Origin: a virus
IMG/VR virus record: IMGVR_UViG_3300028030_000042
Location: 1 to 32,133 of that record
Reading direction: 5' to 3' (one strand)
DNA: 32,133 bases
Within the stretch, counting starts at the first letter, position 1. The number at the start of each line of letters is the position of its first letter. The translations under genes and the position numbers were made by a program. The notes under the pieces are model-generated. The model was not told where the DNA came from and made no database searches. It worked only from the letters and a program-made list of their open reading frames with translations. Shown in pieces: positions 1-8,082 of this stretch.

Positions 1-145
1 GTAATTCTTATAATAAATTTTAATAGAAAGAGGGAGGGTACATTATGATAGAAGCATTATTTGATACTTTACTTAAAGTTTTAAGGCAAGAGATAGGCAA
101 TCATCACGAAAATATTTGGATTGTTTTTGTTACAGGAGAGAAGAA
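1..145. repeat. Left copy of terminal direct repeat
   Basis: These bases match 31989-32133 except for A at 25 versus G at 32013. The repeat holds the last codons and TAA stop (21-23) of the YopX-like gene whose body lies at the right end, then the ribosome site GAGGGAGGG and the start of the gene at 45. The simplest reading is a circular or circularly permuted genome cut at an arbitrary point. A true short terminal repeat is also possible. Confidence 0.93.
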
Positions 146-275
146 AAAAGTCGATAGGATTTTTTACGGAGAGAGAGACGGTATTGTGTATGCAAGGAAA
201 GGGGAAGTGGGTTTCGTTCCTTATCAGAGCATATTAGAAATTTATTATACAATAAGAAGGAGAAGACGAGGATGA
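45..275 (+). CDS. Small basic protein, SH3/Sm-like barrel candidate
   Basis: This 76-residue protein is not recognised. Its N-terminal third looks helical (residues 1-17). The rest reads as short beta strands ending in a run of five arginines. The segment GFVPYQSILEIYY (about residues 56-68) resembles TFIPVSSIRVIIF in the gene at 25840, suggesting two related small beta-barrel proteins in the early operon. The ATG is preceded by GAGGGAGGG eight bases upstream, and the stop overlaps the next gene by ATGA. The arginine tail would fit nucleic-acid binding, which is inference only. A second partial copy of its start lies at 32033 because of the terminal repeat. Confidence 0.75.
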   Translation: MIEALFDTLLKVLRQEIGNHHENIWIVFVTGEKKKVDRIFYGERDGIVYARKGEVGFVPYQSILEIYYTIRRRRRG

Positions 276-730
276 AAATTAAAAAGTATTGCCATAAGCC
301 TACTGGTGTGCAAGCGGTACAATGGAAGATAGAGAACTGGGATAGCATTCGCAAGTTCGTTCCAAAAGATATATTAGGCAAAAATAAAAAAAGAGAGAAG
401 CATTTGCCATTAAATCTTAATCTTGAAGGTGAGAGTATAACAGTTCCTTACGGTGATTATATAGTCAAAGATATTAAAAAAGGAAAATATTATGTAGTGA
501 AGTCTGATGTTTTCCGAGATACTTATGTAGAGTGCAAAAAGGAAACAGAAGATATTGCAGCAGGTTTTGAACAGACACTTATTGCAATAAGTGTCGGCGA
601 TGTTATTAGATTTAAGAAAGGGATGCTAATGCAATCTGCTATTACGGGATTGCATTATCTTGTTAAGAAAGCCGTTTATAAAGGCAGCCACTTATGGGAA
701 GTAAAAGAGAAAAAGGAGGTGGAACGATGA
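272..730 (+). CDS. Phage [8 protein letters not shown]-type conserved protein
   Basis: A 152-residue protein. It starts KIKKYCHKPTGVQAVQW and has VPYGDYIVKDIKKGKYYVV near residues 58-76, followed by KSDVFRDTYVE. This matches the pattern of a very common small phage protein (KKPVxVEAxQW ... [26 protein letters not shown]) whose role is unknown. It differs by an extra lysine-rich stretch near residues 37-44 and a C-terminal extension of about 60 residues not typical of the family. It overlaps both neighbours by ATGA, so it is translationally coupled within the early operon. The family call is recalled, not searched. Confidence 0.8.
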   Translation: MKIKKYCHKPTGVQAVQWKIENWDSIRKFVPKDILGKNKKREKHLPLNLNLEGESITVPYGDYIVKDIKKGKYYVVKSDVFRDTYVECKKETEDIAAGFEQTLIAISVGDVIRFKKGMLMQSAITGLHYLVKKAVYKGSHLWEVKEKKEVER

Positions 731-1209
731 GCAATAATTATAACGAAGAAATGAACACAAGGCACTATGTAGAAACTATGGTTGAGAAAGAACTAATGGA
801 AGAACTGGAAGAAATGGCAGATTACTATGTGGAAGAATCTTTCAGGCTCAGGTGGGAAGAAGTAGAGATGTTCCATCTTATAGGACAGAAAATCTATTCT
901 CTAATAAGTAGAGGGGTAGATGTAGACACTATATATACTTACTTACGGAAGAATACGAAGAAGCGAGTGCAGAACTGGGAATTTGCTTTAATACTTTATA
1001 GAGCATATCCGGATTTAAACTTGCTTCCGGAAGGGAAAAATGTTTCAGTTTCGATGCTAAAAAAGAAACTGCTTCCTGAGAAAGTGCAGAAAAGAGTGAC
1101 TTTGAGGAAGATTCTGAAACAGCATCTCAGGAAGTTCCAGCATCCGAAGAATGACTACGAGAAAGGAAGGAAAGATGAAGCGGAATCACTACTCACTTCC
1201 GAAAAGTGA
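727..1209 (+). CDS. Hypothetical early protein, acidic N-terminus, basic C-terminus
   Basis: A 160-residue protein that I do not recognise. Residues 8-50 are strongly acidic and predicted helical (EKELMEELEEMADYYVEE). Residues 60-100 look like a folded helical core, and residues 110-145 are lysine-rich (MLKKKLLPEKVQKRV). The start at 727 is chosen because AAAGGAGGT lies ten bases upstream and the ATG overlaps the previous stop (ATGA). A longer frame beginning at 694 lacks a ribosome site. Acidic-then-basic layout is seen in small regulators and DNA-mimic or DNA-binding proteins, but nothing here decides a function. Confidence 0.72.
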   Translation: MSNNYNEEMNTRHYVETMVEKELMEELEEMADYYVEESFRLRWEEVEMFHLIGQKIYSLISRGVDVDTIYTYLRKNTKKRVQNWEFALILYRAYPDLNLLPEGKNVSVSMLKKKLLPEKVQKRVTLRKILKQHLRKFQHPKNDYEKGRKDEAESLLTSEK

Positions 1210-1429
1210 AACGGTGGATATATTCTTAGACATTAGGATGCCGAAGCCTGAACGATACGAGCTCGTAGAGAAACTCAGGTTTTACGACCCCGAAGCGGGA
1301 TTTATAGATAGAGAGCAGACTGTGATTCGTTGCGATATTTCCATTCCGAAACTAAAGGAGTTCCAGAAATATTATGCTATACAGTCATACTCGCTTTTGA
1401 GAAAAAATGAAAACAGTGGTAAAATATAG
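1175..1429 (+). CDS. Hypothetical protein, last gene before late promoter
   Basis: An 84-residue unknown protein. It reads MKRNHYSLPKSETVDIFLDI and then alternates strands and helices, with no motif I recognise. The ATG at 1175 is preferred over the in-frame ATG at 1151 because AAAGGAAGG sits just upstream of it. It overlaps the preceding gene by 35 bases. Its last codons contain the -35 and -10 elements of the putative late promoter, so the gene end and the regulatory region are interleaved. Confidence 0.65.
   Translation: MKRNHYSLPKSETVDIFLDIRMPKPERYELVEKLRFYDPEAGFIDREQTVIRCDISIPKLKEFQKYYAIQSYSLLRKNENSGKI
1397..1425 (+). promoter_or_regulatory. Putative late promoter (extended -10)
   Basis: TTGAGA at 1397-1402 and TAAAAT at 1420-1425 are separated by 17 bases, each one base off the sigma70 consensus. 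TG at 1417-1418 gives an extended -10 (TGGTAAAAT). The predicted start near 1432 lies about 68 bases before the first late gene. Position at the boundary between early and late blocks supports a role in starting the late transcript. Confidence 0.6.
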
Positions 1430-1447
1430 TATACGGTTGTTATTTAC

Positions 1448-1459
1448 TTATTATAATAA
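1448..1459. promoter_or_regulatory. 12-bp palindrome, possible operator
   Basis: TTATTATAATAA is a perfect palindrome just downstream of the predicted late start site. The same 12 bases, plus the following CT, occur at 26080-26091 where they overlap a -10 element. It lies within a looser inverted repeat GTTATT/AATAAC at 1439-1460. AT-rich palindromes can arise by chance, so operator status is tentative. Confidence 0.4.
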
Positions 1460-1499
1460 CTTGCGTTGAAGAAATATAGAAAAGAAGGGGGTTTTATAT

Positions 1500-2123
1500 T
1501 TGAAAAGAAAAACCGAAAAAAAGACGACTGTGAGACCGAAAAGGAAAAATCATCCCGCTTTCGAAGCGAAAAAGGGAAAAATTCAGGAGATTCTGAAAGA
1601 CCCCGCCATCGAAGCGAAAAGGCTTGCTAACCTACGGAAATCTTTAACGAATTTCAAGAACGGGAAATATGTGAAAGAGTTGCCCTATTATTGCAATAAC
1701 TGTCCTGTGAAAAACAAATGTCCGTTCTACCAAGCACCAAAGCACAAAGGGGATTTAGTAGTGTGTGCTCTTCAGAAGACATTCAGGAAGTGGTTCTCTC
1801 CGAAAGATTTCGATTACAGGGAAGAGAAGAAAGTAGAGAAAACGAAAAACCGCATTATGAATGTCCTATTGCAGCGAGCAGCGATAAATCTGTGGTTCGA
1901 AGTTCTGGAAGGCGGGAAGCAGGATAAAGCGCTCTCTCAGTTGTTCCTTGCGATACTTGATAGACTCGAGCCATCTCCAACAGTAGAGAATCACATCACT
2001 ATAAACCAAGCGATGCAGGGACTTACGCCTGAGCAGATTCGAAAAGTGAGAAAATTTCTTCCTCAGAATGCCTGGGAGGAAATACTGAATGACGACGGAC
2101 ATAGCGAAACTTCTGGAAAATGA
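1500..2123 (+). CDS. Probable terminase small subunit (Cys-rich)
   Basis: A 207-residue protein placed directly before and overlapping the large terminase by 35 bases, the usual place for the small subunit, which recognises packaging sites. Residues 1-35 are very basic. Four cysteines, C65, C68, C74 and C89 (CNNCPVKNKC...C), could bind zinc or an iron-sulfur cluster, which is unusual for small terminases. Helical segments follow from 105 to 150, and the C-terminus (MQGLTPEQIRKVRKFL) resembles a short helical oligomerisation or coupling element. Translation starts at TTG 1500, since AAGGGGG lies eight bases upstream and no ATG is available nearby. The role rests mainly on context. Confidence 0.65.
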   Translation: MKRKTEKKTTVRPKRKNHPAFEAKKGKIQEILKDPAIEAKRLANLRKSLTNFKNGKYVKELPYYCNNCPVKNKCPFYQAPKHKGDLVVCALQKTFRKWFSPKDFDYREEKKVEKTKNRIMNVLLQRAAINLWFEVLEGGKQDKALSQLFLAILDRLEPSPTVENHITINQAMQGLTPEQIRKVRKFLPQNAWEEILNDDGHSETSGK

Positions 2124-3447
2124 TGTGAGACTCCATCCCGCTCTTTTAGGAAGGAGTGTTCTTCCATTCCGCTATGAAAGACCGAAACACATTCGTATTT
2201 TCGAAAATATTATTTTGCAGCTCACAGATAGAGAGAATCAGAGATACATTATAGAGATTCCTCCGAGACACGGGAAAAGCATAGCCTTTTCCATACTACT
2301 CCCTGCCTTTTTCTTGATGAACCATCCCGACAGGAAAGTGATTTTGGCTTCCTACTCCTGGGAGCTTGCGAGTGACTTTGCTTTCCAGGTGAGAAATATT
2401 CTGATGGGAAACGGGATTCTCTCGCTTGCTAAAAAGTCGGAGTCAAAGGTAATCACAAGGGAAGGCGGGGGGTTATTTGCCGCCGGTGTAGGAGGCTCTA
2501 TCACCGGCAAGGGAGCGCACCTTCTTATTTTAGACGACCCTGTCAAAAACTTAGAAGAAGCCGAGAGCCCTACCATTCGAGAGAAGGTGTGGAAGTGGTT
2601 CGGTGCTGTCTTCCTTACCAGGGCGGAGCCCGGTGCGAACATCGTAGTTATTCAGACTCGATGGCACAAAGACGACCTCTCCGGGAGGCTCCTTCGAGAG
2701 CAGCCCGGAGAGTGGAATGAAGTGAAAATGAAGGCGATTTCAGATGGAAAAGATGACATTTTGAAAAGGAAGAAAGGGGAGCCTCTCTGGGGGGAGCGGT
2801 TTCCGAAAGATGTTCTTTTGAAAAGGAAACGAGACATCGGGACATACCTTTTTAGCGCTCTGTATCAACAGGAGCCTATCTCTTCAGAACTTTCCATATT
2901 CAGAAGAGAATGGTTTCAGTTCACAGAAAAGCCTCCGAGACGCTTTGATAGACTGGTCCGATATTGGGACCTTGCATCTACGAAAAACGCTGGGGATTGG
3001 ACTGCTGGGGCTTTGGTAGGTGAGAAAGATGGAATCACATATGTCCTGGATGTGAGAAGAAAACAGGGAACGCCATACGATATAGAGAGATTTGTGAAGC
3101 ATACGGCGATGGAAGATGGAAGAAATACTGAAATCTATTTCGAACAGGAACCAGGTGCAGGTTCGCGGTCTCTTATAGATGCGTATAGGCGGTCGGTTCT
3201 TTTCGGATACTATGTCCGAGCAGATAGGAAGAATGTTTCGAAAGAATACCGAGCACGCCTTGCGTCTCCGAGTGTGGAGGCGGGGAATGTTTTTTTAGTG
3301 AGGGCTTCCTGGAATCGTATGTTTCTTGATGAGATAGAGGCGTTTCCGGAAGGAAAACACGATGATATGGTAGATGCTTTCACAGGGGCTTTCTTCTATG
3401 CAGCGAAGCCTGTGAAAGAAATTTCAGAGAAACCGAAGGGGGTATAG
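2089..3447 (+). CDS. terL: Terminase large subunit
   Basis: A 452-residue DNA-packaging motor with ATPase and nuclease domains. Walker A is PPRHGKS at residues 58-64, Walker B is LLILDD at 145-150, and the coupling motif QTRWHKDD lies at 189-196. The RNase H-like nuclease follows, with D294 (RYWDLAS), E352 (FEQEPGAG) and HDDMVDA at 424-430 as probable metal ligands. It acts at the portal to translocate and cut concatemeric DNA. ATG 2089 has GGGAGGA eight bases upstream. Length and motif order are complete for the family, and the portal gene follows after four bases. Confidence 0.97.
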   Translation: MTTDIAKLLENDVRLHPALLGRSVLPFRYERPKHIRIFENIILQLTDRENQRYIIEIPPRHGKSIAFSILLPAFFLMNHPDRKVILASYSWELASDFAFQVRNILMGNGILSLAKKSESKVITREGGGLFAAGVGGSITGKGAHLLILDDPVKNLEEAESPTIREKVWKWFGAVFLTRAEPGANIVVIQTRWHKDDLSGRLLREQPGEWNEVKMKAISDGKDDILKRKKGEPLWGERFPKDVLLKRKRDIGTYLFSALYQQEPISSELSIFRREWFQFTEKPPRRFDRLVRYWDLASTKNAGDWTAGALVGEKDGITYVLDVRRKQGTPYDIERFVKHTAMEDGRNTEIYFEQEPGAGSRSLIDAYRRSVLFGYYVRADRKNVSKEYRARLASPSVEAGNVFLVRASWNRMFLDEIEAFPEGKHDDMVDAFTGAFFYAAKPVKEISEKPKGV

Positions 3448-3451
3448 ACCT

Positions 3452-4849
3452 ATGAAAAATTTTTTCGAGGTAGGAAAAAAATTTCCACCTGAAGAAGAGA
3501 ACGACAGATTCGAAATGTATGAAAAGAATCGTCTTCTTTATGAGAACGAGCACGATAGTGTGTTTTGGGGCTCTCGTACTACTATACTACAGGGCTCGAG
3601 TTACCAAAGGGAATTCAATTTGAATTTATTCAAAATTGCTTCGCGGGTATTTGCTGACCTTCTTTTCGGAGAGGAGCCAAAAATAAAACTTCCGGAGAAC
3701 CATCCTGCTACCGATTTTCTTTCTTCTTTCGTTCTTCAGACTCACTTCCAGGAAAAAATGTATTCAGTGGCTATTGATGTGCACAGATACGGCACAGGTA
3801 TAGCAAAAGTGTATATGGAAAATGGAAATGTATATGTGGAAGCAATTCCACCTACAGGATGGATACCTGTTTTCAATGACGGTCGACCGAAACAGGTAGC
3901 AGAGCATATTCTTTTCTCGGAAGTGAATGGTGTTCTCACTACAGAGGAACATCTTCCCGGGGCTGTAAGAGTTCAGCATTTTTCCGTGAGAAACGGAATC
4001 ATAGAGGAACTCCTGGACAGTGAAGAGAAAGCGACGGGAGTAAATGACTTCTTGGTAGTAGACTTCCAGAATTCTTTGGTATCAGACAGATATATAGGTT
4101 ATGATGAATATCGGGACATCGAAACTATAGTGGACGGGCTCGAAACGAGGTTCATTCAGAGAGCGAAAATCCTGGATTCACACTCGAATCCAGCGATGCA
4201 GGGTCCAGACTATTTGATAAAAAGGGACCCAATCACGGGAAAGGCGTATGTCGATGTAGGTGGTGGAAAGTATTTCCCTCGCAGCGGAGACGACCCTGAA
4301 GTGAAGTATATTACTTGGGACGGGAAACTCGAAGCAGTTCAGAAAGAGATAGATGACCTGGAAAGGATGTTTTATATTATTTCCGGAGTTTCCCCAGCAC
4401 TTTTAGGGATTATAAAGCCTGGACTTGCGGAAAGCGGTTCGGCTCTGAAAAGACTGCTAATACACACACTCGCAAAAGTGAACTCTTACAAAAAGATTTT
4501 CGATGTGAAAATGAAACAAGTCATTTCCATTGCTTCCGAGCTTGCAGTCGCAAATGGAGTTGAAGGAGCGAAAAAGATAGACATCACTGATGTCGTAATA
4601 GATTGGCAAGATGGAATCCCGAATGACTATACGCAGCAAGTTCAGGATGAATCGCTTGCAGTTTCCGCTGGTCTCACATCGAAACGCTCTGCTATGAAAA
4701 GGCTCTATGGACTCGATGGAAAGGCTCTCGATGCGGAAGAGAAACAGATACACCAGGAAGAACAGATAGAAAGGATTATTACGACAGCGGAAGCACCGTC
4801 TCTGAAGGAATCGATGGGATATATAGAGAAAAAAATAGGAAATGGATAG
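3452..4849 (+). CDS. Portal protein, SPP1 gp6-like
   Basis: A 465-residue portal that forms the dodecameric ring at the capsid vertex through which DNA enters and leaves. Position directly after the terminase, length, and the segment ISGVSPALLGIIKPGLAESG (about residues 311-330), followed by helices with ALKRLLIHTLAKV, fit the SPP1-type family. The early region carries the typical pattern RYGTGIAKVYMENG near residues 113-126. AAGGGGGT precedes the ATG. The end overlaps the MuF gene by eight bases, consistent with coupled synthesis of portal and minor head protein. Confidence 0.92.
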   Translation: MKNFFEVGKKFPPEEENDRFEMYEKNRLLYENEHDSVFWGSRTTILQGSSYQREFNLNLFKIASRVFADLLFGEEPKIKLPENHPATDFLSSFVLQTHFQEKMYSVAIDVHRYGTGIAKVYMENGNVYVEAIPPTGWIPVFNDGRPKQVAEHILFSEVNGVLTTEEHLPGAVRVQHFSVRNGIIEELLDSEEKATGVNDFLVVDFQNSLVSDRYIGYDEYRDIETIVDGLETRFIQRAKILDSHSNPAMQGPDYLIKRDPITGKAYVDVGGGKYFPRSGDDPEVKYITWDGKLEAVQKEIDDLERMFYIISGVSPALLGIIKPGLAESGSALKRLLIHTLAKVNSYKKIFDVKMKQVISIASELAVANGVEGAKKIDITDVVIDWQDGIPNDYTQQVQDESLAVSAGLTSKRSAMKRLYGLDGKALDAEEKQIHQEEQIERIITTAEAPSLKESMGYIEKKIGNG

Positions 4850-7604
4850 TTACCTCCAAGAGTTTCTTCAGTGGCACCTCAATACAGTACAGGATGTTCT
4901 TCATTCTGTTATTACATCGGAGTTCGATATAGCGATGGTTCAGAAGAACCTCGAAAAAGAAAACTTTCGGACTCTGAATGAACGCTATCTGGGAAACAGA
5001 AATATCAGGCTTATAAACGAAATTAAAAGACTCGAAGAAGACCTTTCTAATGTTCTGAACGGCGTCAAAAATGAAGGCGTTCCGAAGGCTTTTCAGGCGG
5101 GAGAGAATTATGCAAGCATCTCTTTAGGTGCAAGTTTCGAATCCGATGTGATTCAGAATCCCTACATTCTGAAAGCATATGCAGAGAATATGAACGAAAG
5201 ATTCGAAGAAATCCTGAATGTTTTAGGGCGTAGACAGGAACACTATCAGAAACTTTTTGAAAATGAACAGGAAATGCTTTCTCAAGGGAAAAACATTCGG
5301 GCTCTAAATATTAGAATCTCGCAGCTCCAGAGTCTGGGATTTCTTACAGTTCAGGAAGCAGCTCATATCTACGAACAGAATATGAAGCAGATGCTTTCGA
5401 GTGCCTACAGAAATGAGGATGTTTCCTATGTACACGACAGCGCTGGAAGAAAATGGAAGATAGGAGCGTATGCTCTTCTTCTTGCACGAACAACACCGAT
5501 GGAAGCCTATAGGTTGGGTTCGATGGCTCAGTATGAGAAGATGGGTATCGATGTAGTGCAGATGACATCAGACATTCTTCCGAATACCTGTGATGCCTGC
5601 AAAAAATGGGCTGGGAAGAAATTTAGTCTTTTCGGAAAAACTCCAGGAATGCCAACACTAAAAGACCTTCTCAATGATGGAGTCTTCCATCCTAATTGTA
5701 TTCATACCTGGTTTGTAGTGAATCCTGATGTCAATTCTTTGAAAAAAGAGACTACAAAACTAAAAGAGTTTCTTCTTCGCGGGAAACCACTTACACCTGA
5801 AAAAGAAAAAACACCGGAGACTCCCCAAAAAAAGAAAGAATTGAAATCTGAAAGTAAAACCTGGAAAAAATGGAGAGAATATGAGGAAGCCTATAAGAAA
5901 TGGCTTTCCCGTCCGTATTATGTACCTTACAGCAATAAAGAAACAAGATATGTACGGCGAGCAGGAACAACATACTTACAAGAAATAAATAAATTCAAAG
6001 AGATGCTTCTTGAAAATGAACCTCGTATTTTCCGTATAGTGAAAAATGATGATACACTTCAGAAATTCCTCTTTAATCCTGATTTGGTAGGAGATTATCT
6101 TTTAGGCTTTCTTCCTGCGCCTCCCAGAGTTTCGTGGGAAGGAGTAACTCGAAGGATGTATGGTTCTTCTGCTGCCTGGATTGAATTGAACTGGAAGCGA
6201 AGCGGAGGGCTGAGAGGAAATGCGGCTTCGAGCGAAATGCCATACGAGCAAGCTCTTCTTTCAGTGTGGGCTCACGAGTGGAACCATATATTTCAAGGAA
6301 TGATGAAAGAAGATGAAAAAGTAGAGTCTATGCATCATATATGGAATCTTTTAGTGCCTTCGGGGACACTTGTCCCGGAAGAGTTTTTGAGATTTTCGCA
6401 GGGAATTCCTGTGTATGCAGCGCCTATCAGAGAATCCCTGCTGCGTCCATTTTTGGAATCTTTAGGAGTAGAGGAACACCTTTCTTACGAGGAAATTAGA
6501 GAATTTGCGAATGCACCGGCGCATATGGAAGAATGGATAGAAAAACTCCACCTACCGGAGAAAGTGAAACATTTTATGGAACACGCTTTTACACAAGCCA
6601 ACAAAGGATATATGTTCGAAAACAGGAGCGAATTCGAATCGGTCATAGTGGAAGGAAGGGCTCTTGGATTATTTAGAAAAAACACTCCTTTCTGGAAGGC
6701 TTCACAATACCTTTTAGAAAGAGATATGGAGTTACCGTTACATTTATCCTCTTTGGCTGCAACGGCTCTAAAAAGGACATTCATTCAGAATGCACAGGAC
6801 TCAGTGGGTCCTGATGGGGTGTATACTCATTTTGTTCGATATATACTACAGAAATATATGAAATCAGTAGACTTTGAATCGAATCCCGAACTTCTCAGAG
6901 AAGATGAAATATGGAAGATGGCTATGGATTTTTCCCAGAGCAGGTATCCTATCGATATTGGAAAAATAGTCAAAGCCGCTGATAAAAAAGCGAAAGCCAT
7001 AGAAAAAGATGCTCCCTCAAGTGTGTATGGAAATAAAAAATGGAAAGCAGTTTTCGATATAGTTTCAGAAGTGATTACGACTATCTCTCACGCATCCGAT
7101 TTCTTTTATGTTCTTCAACCTGAGGTTCTGGAATCGAAAGGGCTTTTCCGGGCTCTTCAGCTCACGGTTTCAGTGAAAGGATTCCAAGACATTCTGAAAT
7201 ACCATCTTCCCGTCTCGAGCCGTTTTCTATATCCGCTCCAGCTCGTTCAGGAAATATATGAAAAATACGGAGACAAAATCAAGAAATATTCAGATGCTTT
7301 CGGTCCTGTTTTTCAGATGCCTTTCGAAAGTATTCTCTCCTCAGCAGGGGGAGAAGTCGTAGATGAGCAAGTTCTCTCGCATCTCTATACATACATAGTG
7401 GATACTACTACGATGCTGGATGCTTTTCACGATGCCACAGACAAGGACCCCGACTCTACAGTGCAGCTCGTAGTATCCAGCAATCTTTTCCAGAAGTATT
7501 TCGAGCCTGAAAAATTCGATGAAAAAGCGTTTGATAAGCGATGGAAAGAAATTATAGAAGACTATAAGAAGAAACATTATAGAAGGAGGAAAAAAAAGAA
7601 ATGA
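4842..7604 (+). CDS. MuF-type minor head protein with HExxH C-terminal extension
   Basis: A 920-residue protein, about two to three times the usual MuF length. Residues 1-235 are helical and portal-associated. Residues 240-292 hold the MuF signature, with C250 and C253 (TCDAC) and H283, C286 and H288 (FHPNCIH). After a charged linker (residues 305-345) comes a large extra region. It contains HEWNH at 478-482, a zincin-like metal site, and NRSEFES at 594-600, a candidate third-ligand segment. MuF proteins sit inside the capsid, and some carry C-terminal enzyme or toxin domains delivered with the DNA. The end is very basic (HYRRRKKKK) and encodes an A-AAA-AAG heptamer. Whether the peptidase is active, and whether it acts on head proteins or in the host, is unknown. 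Confidence 0.9.
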   Translation: MDSYLQEFLQWHLNTVQDVLHSVITSEFDIAMVQKNLEKENFRTLNERYLGNRNIRLINEIKRLEEDLSNVLNGVKNEGVPKAFQAGENYASISLGASFESDVIQNPYILKAYAENMNERFEEILNVLGRRQEHYQKLFENEQEMLSQGKNIRALNIRISQLQSLGFLTVQEAAHIYEQNMKQMLSSAYRNEDVSYVHDSAGRKWKIGAYALLLARTTPMEAYRLGSMAQYEKMGIDVVQMTSDILPNTCDACKKWAGKKFSLFGKTPGMPTLKDLLNDGVFHPNCIHTWFVVNPDVNSLKKETTKLKEFLLRGKPLTPEKEKTPETPQKKKELKSESKTWKKWREYEEAYKKWLSRPYYVPYSNKETRYVRRAGTTYLQEINKFKEMLLENEPRIFRIVKNDDTLQKFLFNPDLVGDYLLGFLPAPPRVSWEGVTRRMYGSSAAWIELNWKRSGGLRGNAASSEMPYEQALLSVWAHEWNHIFQGMMKEDEKVESMHHIWNLLVPSGTLVPEEFLRFSQGIPVYAAPIRESLLRPFLESLGVEEHLSYEEIREFANAPAHMEEWIEKLHLPEKVKHFMEHAFTQANKGYMFENRSEFESVIVEGRALGLFRKNTPFWKASQYLLERDMELPLHLSSLAATALKRTFIQNAQDSVGPDGVYTHFVRYILQKYMKSVDFESNPELLREDEIWKMAMDFSQSRYPIDIGKIVKAADKKAKAIEKDAPSSVYGNKKWKAVFDIVSEVITTISHASDFFYVLQPEVLESKGLFRALQLTVSVKGFQDILKYHLPVSSRFLYPLQLVQEIYEKYGDKIKKYSDAFGPVFQMPFESILSSAGGEVVDEQVLSHLYTYIVDTTTMLDAFHDATDKDPDSTVQLVVSSNLFQKYFEPEKFDEKAFDKRWKEIIEDYKKKHYRRRKKKK

Positions 7605-8023
7605 TACACATAGAAGATATCCCGAAAGGAAGCGGGATTCTTGTGATTCTGGACGGGAATCGAGGGAAGACGGTTCCTATATCTCTCACATACGCATATG
7701 TAGAATCTCCTGAAATACCTCGCACTCTCATAGCAGTGACATTTTTCGCTACATATGAAAAGTCTCTACAGTCTCTTTTGGAATCGATTCCAAAAGTAAA
7801 TTTTTCACAGCATCCCATTCCTTTTCACATTGATGTACCTCACAGCATCCCGGAAGTATATGTGTGGGGAAAACACTACACACCGACAGCGTTTCTTTCA
7901 AAATTACTCGTAAACAGGTATCTTCCATTGAAAGGATTAGAGGGAGTAGAGTATTGGGACCTGATGCCAAGAGAATTTTTCTTTGGCAAGGAATTGAAAC
8001 AGACATATAATAAAGTAGAATAA
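7601..8023 (+). CDS. Hypothetical protein coupled to MuF gene
   Basis: A 140-residue protein with no motif I recognise and no membrane segment or signal peptide. It has several beta-strand-like stretches (SGILVILDG, TLIAVTFFA, VPHSIPEVYVW). Its ATG overlaps the MuF stop (ATGA) and uses AGGAGG inside the end of the MuF gene. A -1 slip on the A-AAA-AAG at 7592-7598 would enter this same frame and fuse the two proteins. It could be a head accessory protein or, since MuF effectors are often followed by partner genes, an inhibitor of the HExxH domain. Both ideas are inference. Confidence 0.8.
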   Translation: MIHIEDIPKGSGILVILDGNRGKTVPISLTYAYVESPEIPRTLIAVTFFATYEKSLQSLLESIPKVNFSQHPIPFHIDVPHSIPEVYVWGKHYTPTAFLSKLLVNRYLPLKGLEGVEYWDLMPREFFFGKELKQTYNKVE

Positions 8024-8031
8024 AATATTTA

Positions 8032-8066
8032 CTCTCGAAAGAGAGGAATCTACCGCTACCCGGCGG
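8032..8066 (+). promoter_or_regulatory. Two hairpins in the scaffold-gene leader
   Basis: CTCTC-GAAA-GAGAG at 8032-8045 is a stem with a stable GNRA tetraloop. A few bases later CCGC-TACCCG-GCGG gives a second short stem. Both lie in the 59-base gap ahead of the AAGGGGGT ribosome site of the scaffold gene. No T-tract follows, so they are not a classical terminator. An mRNA-stability or processing role is possible. Confidence 0.45.
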
Positions 8067-8082
8067 GAAAGAAGGGGGTTTT

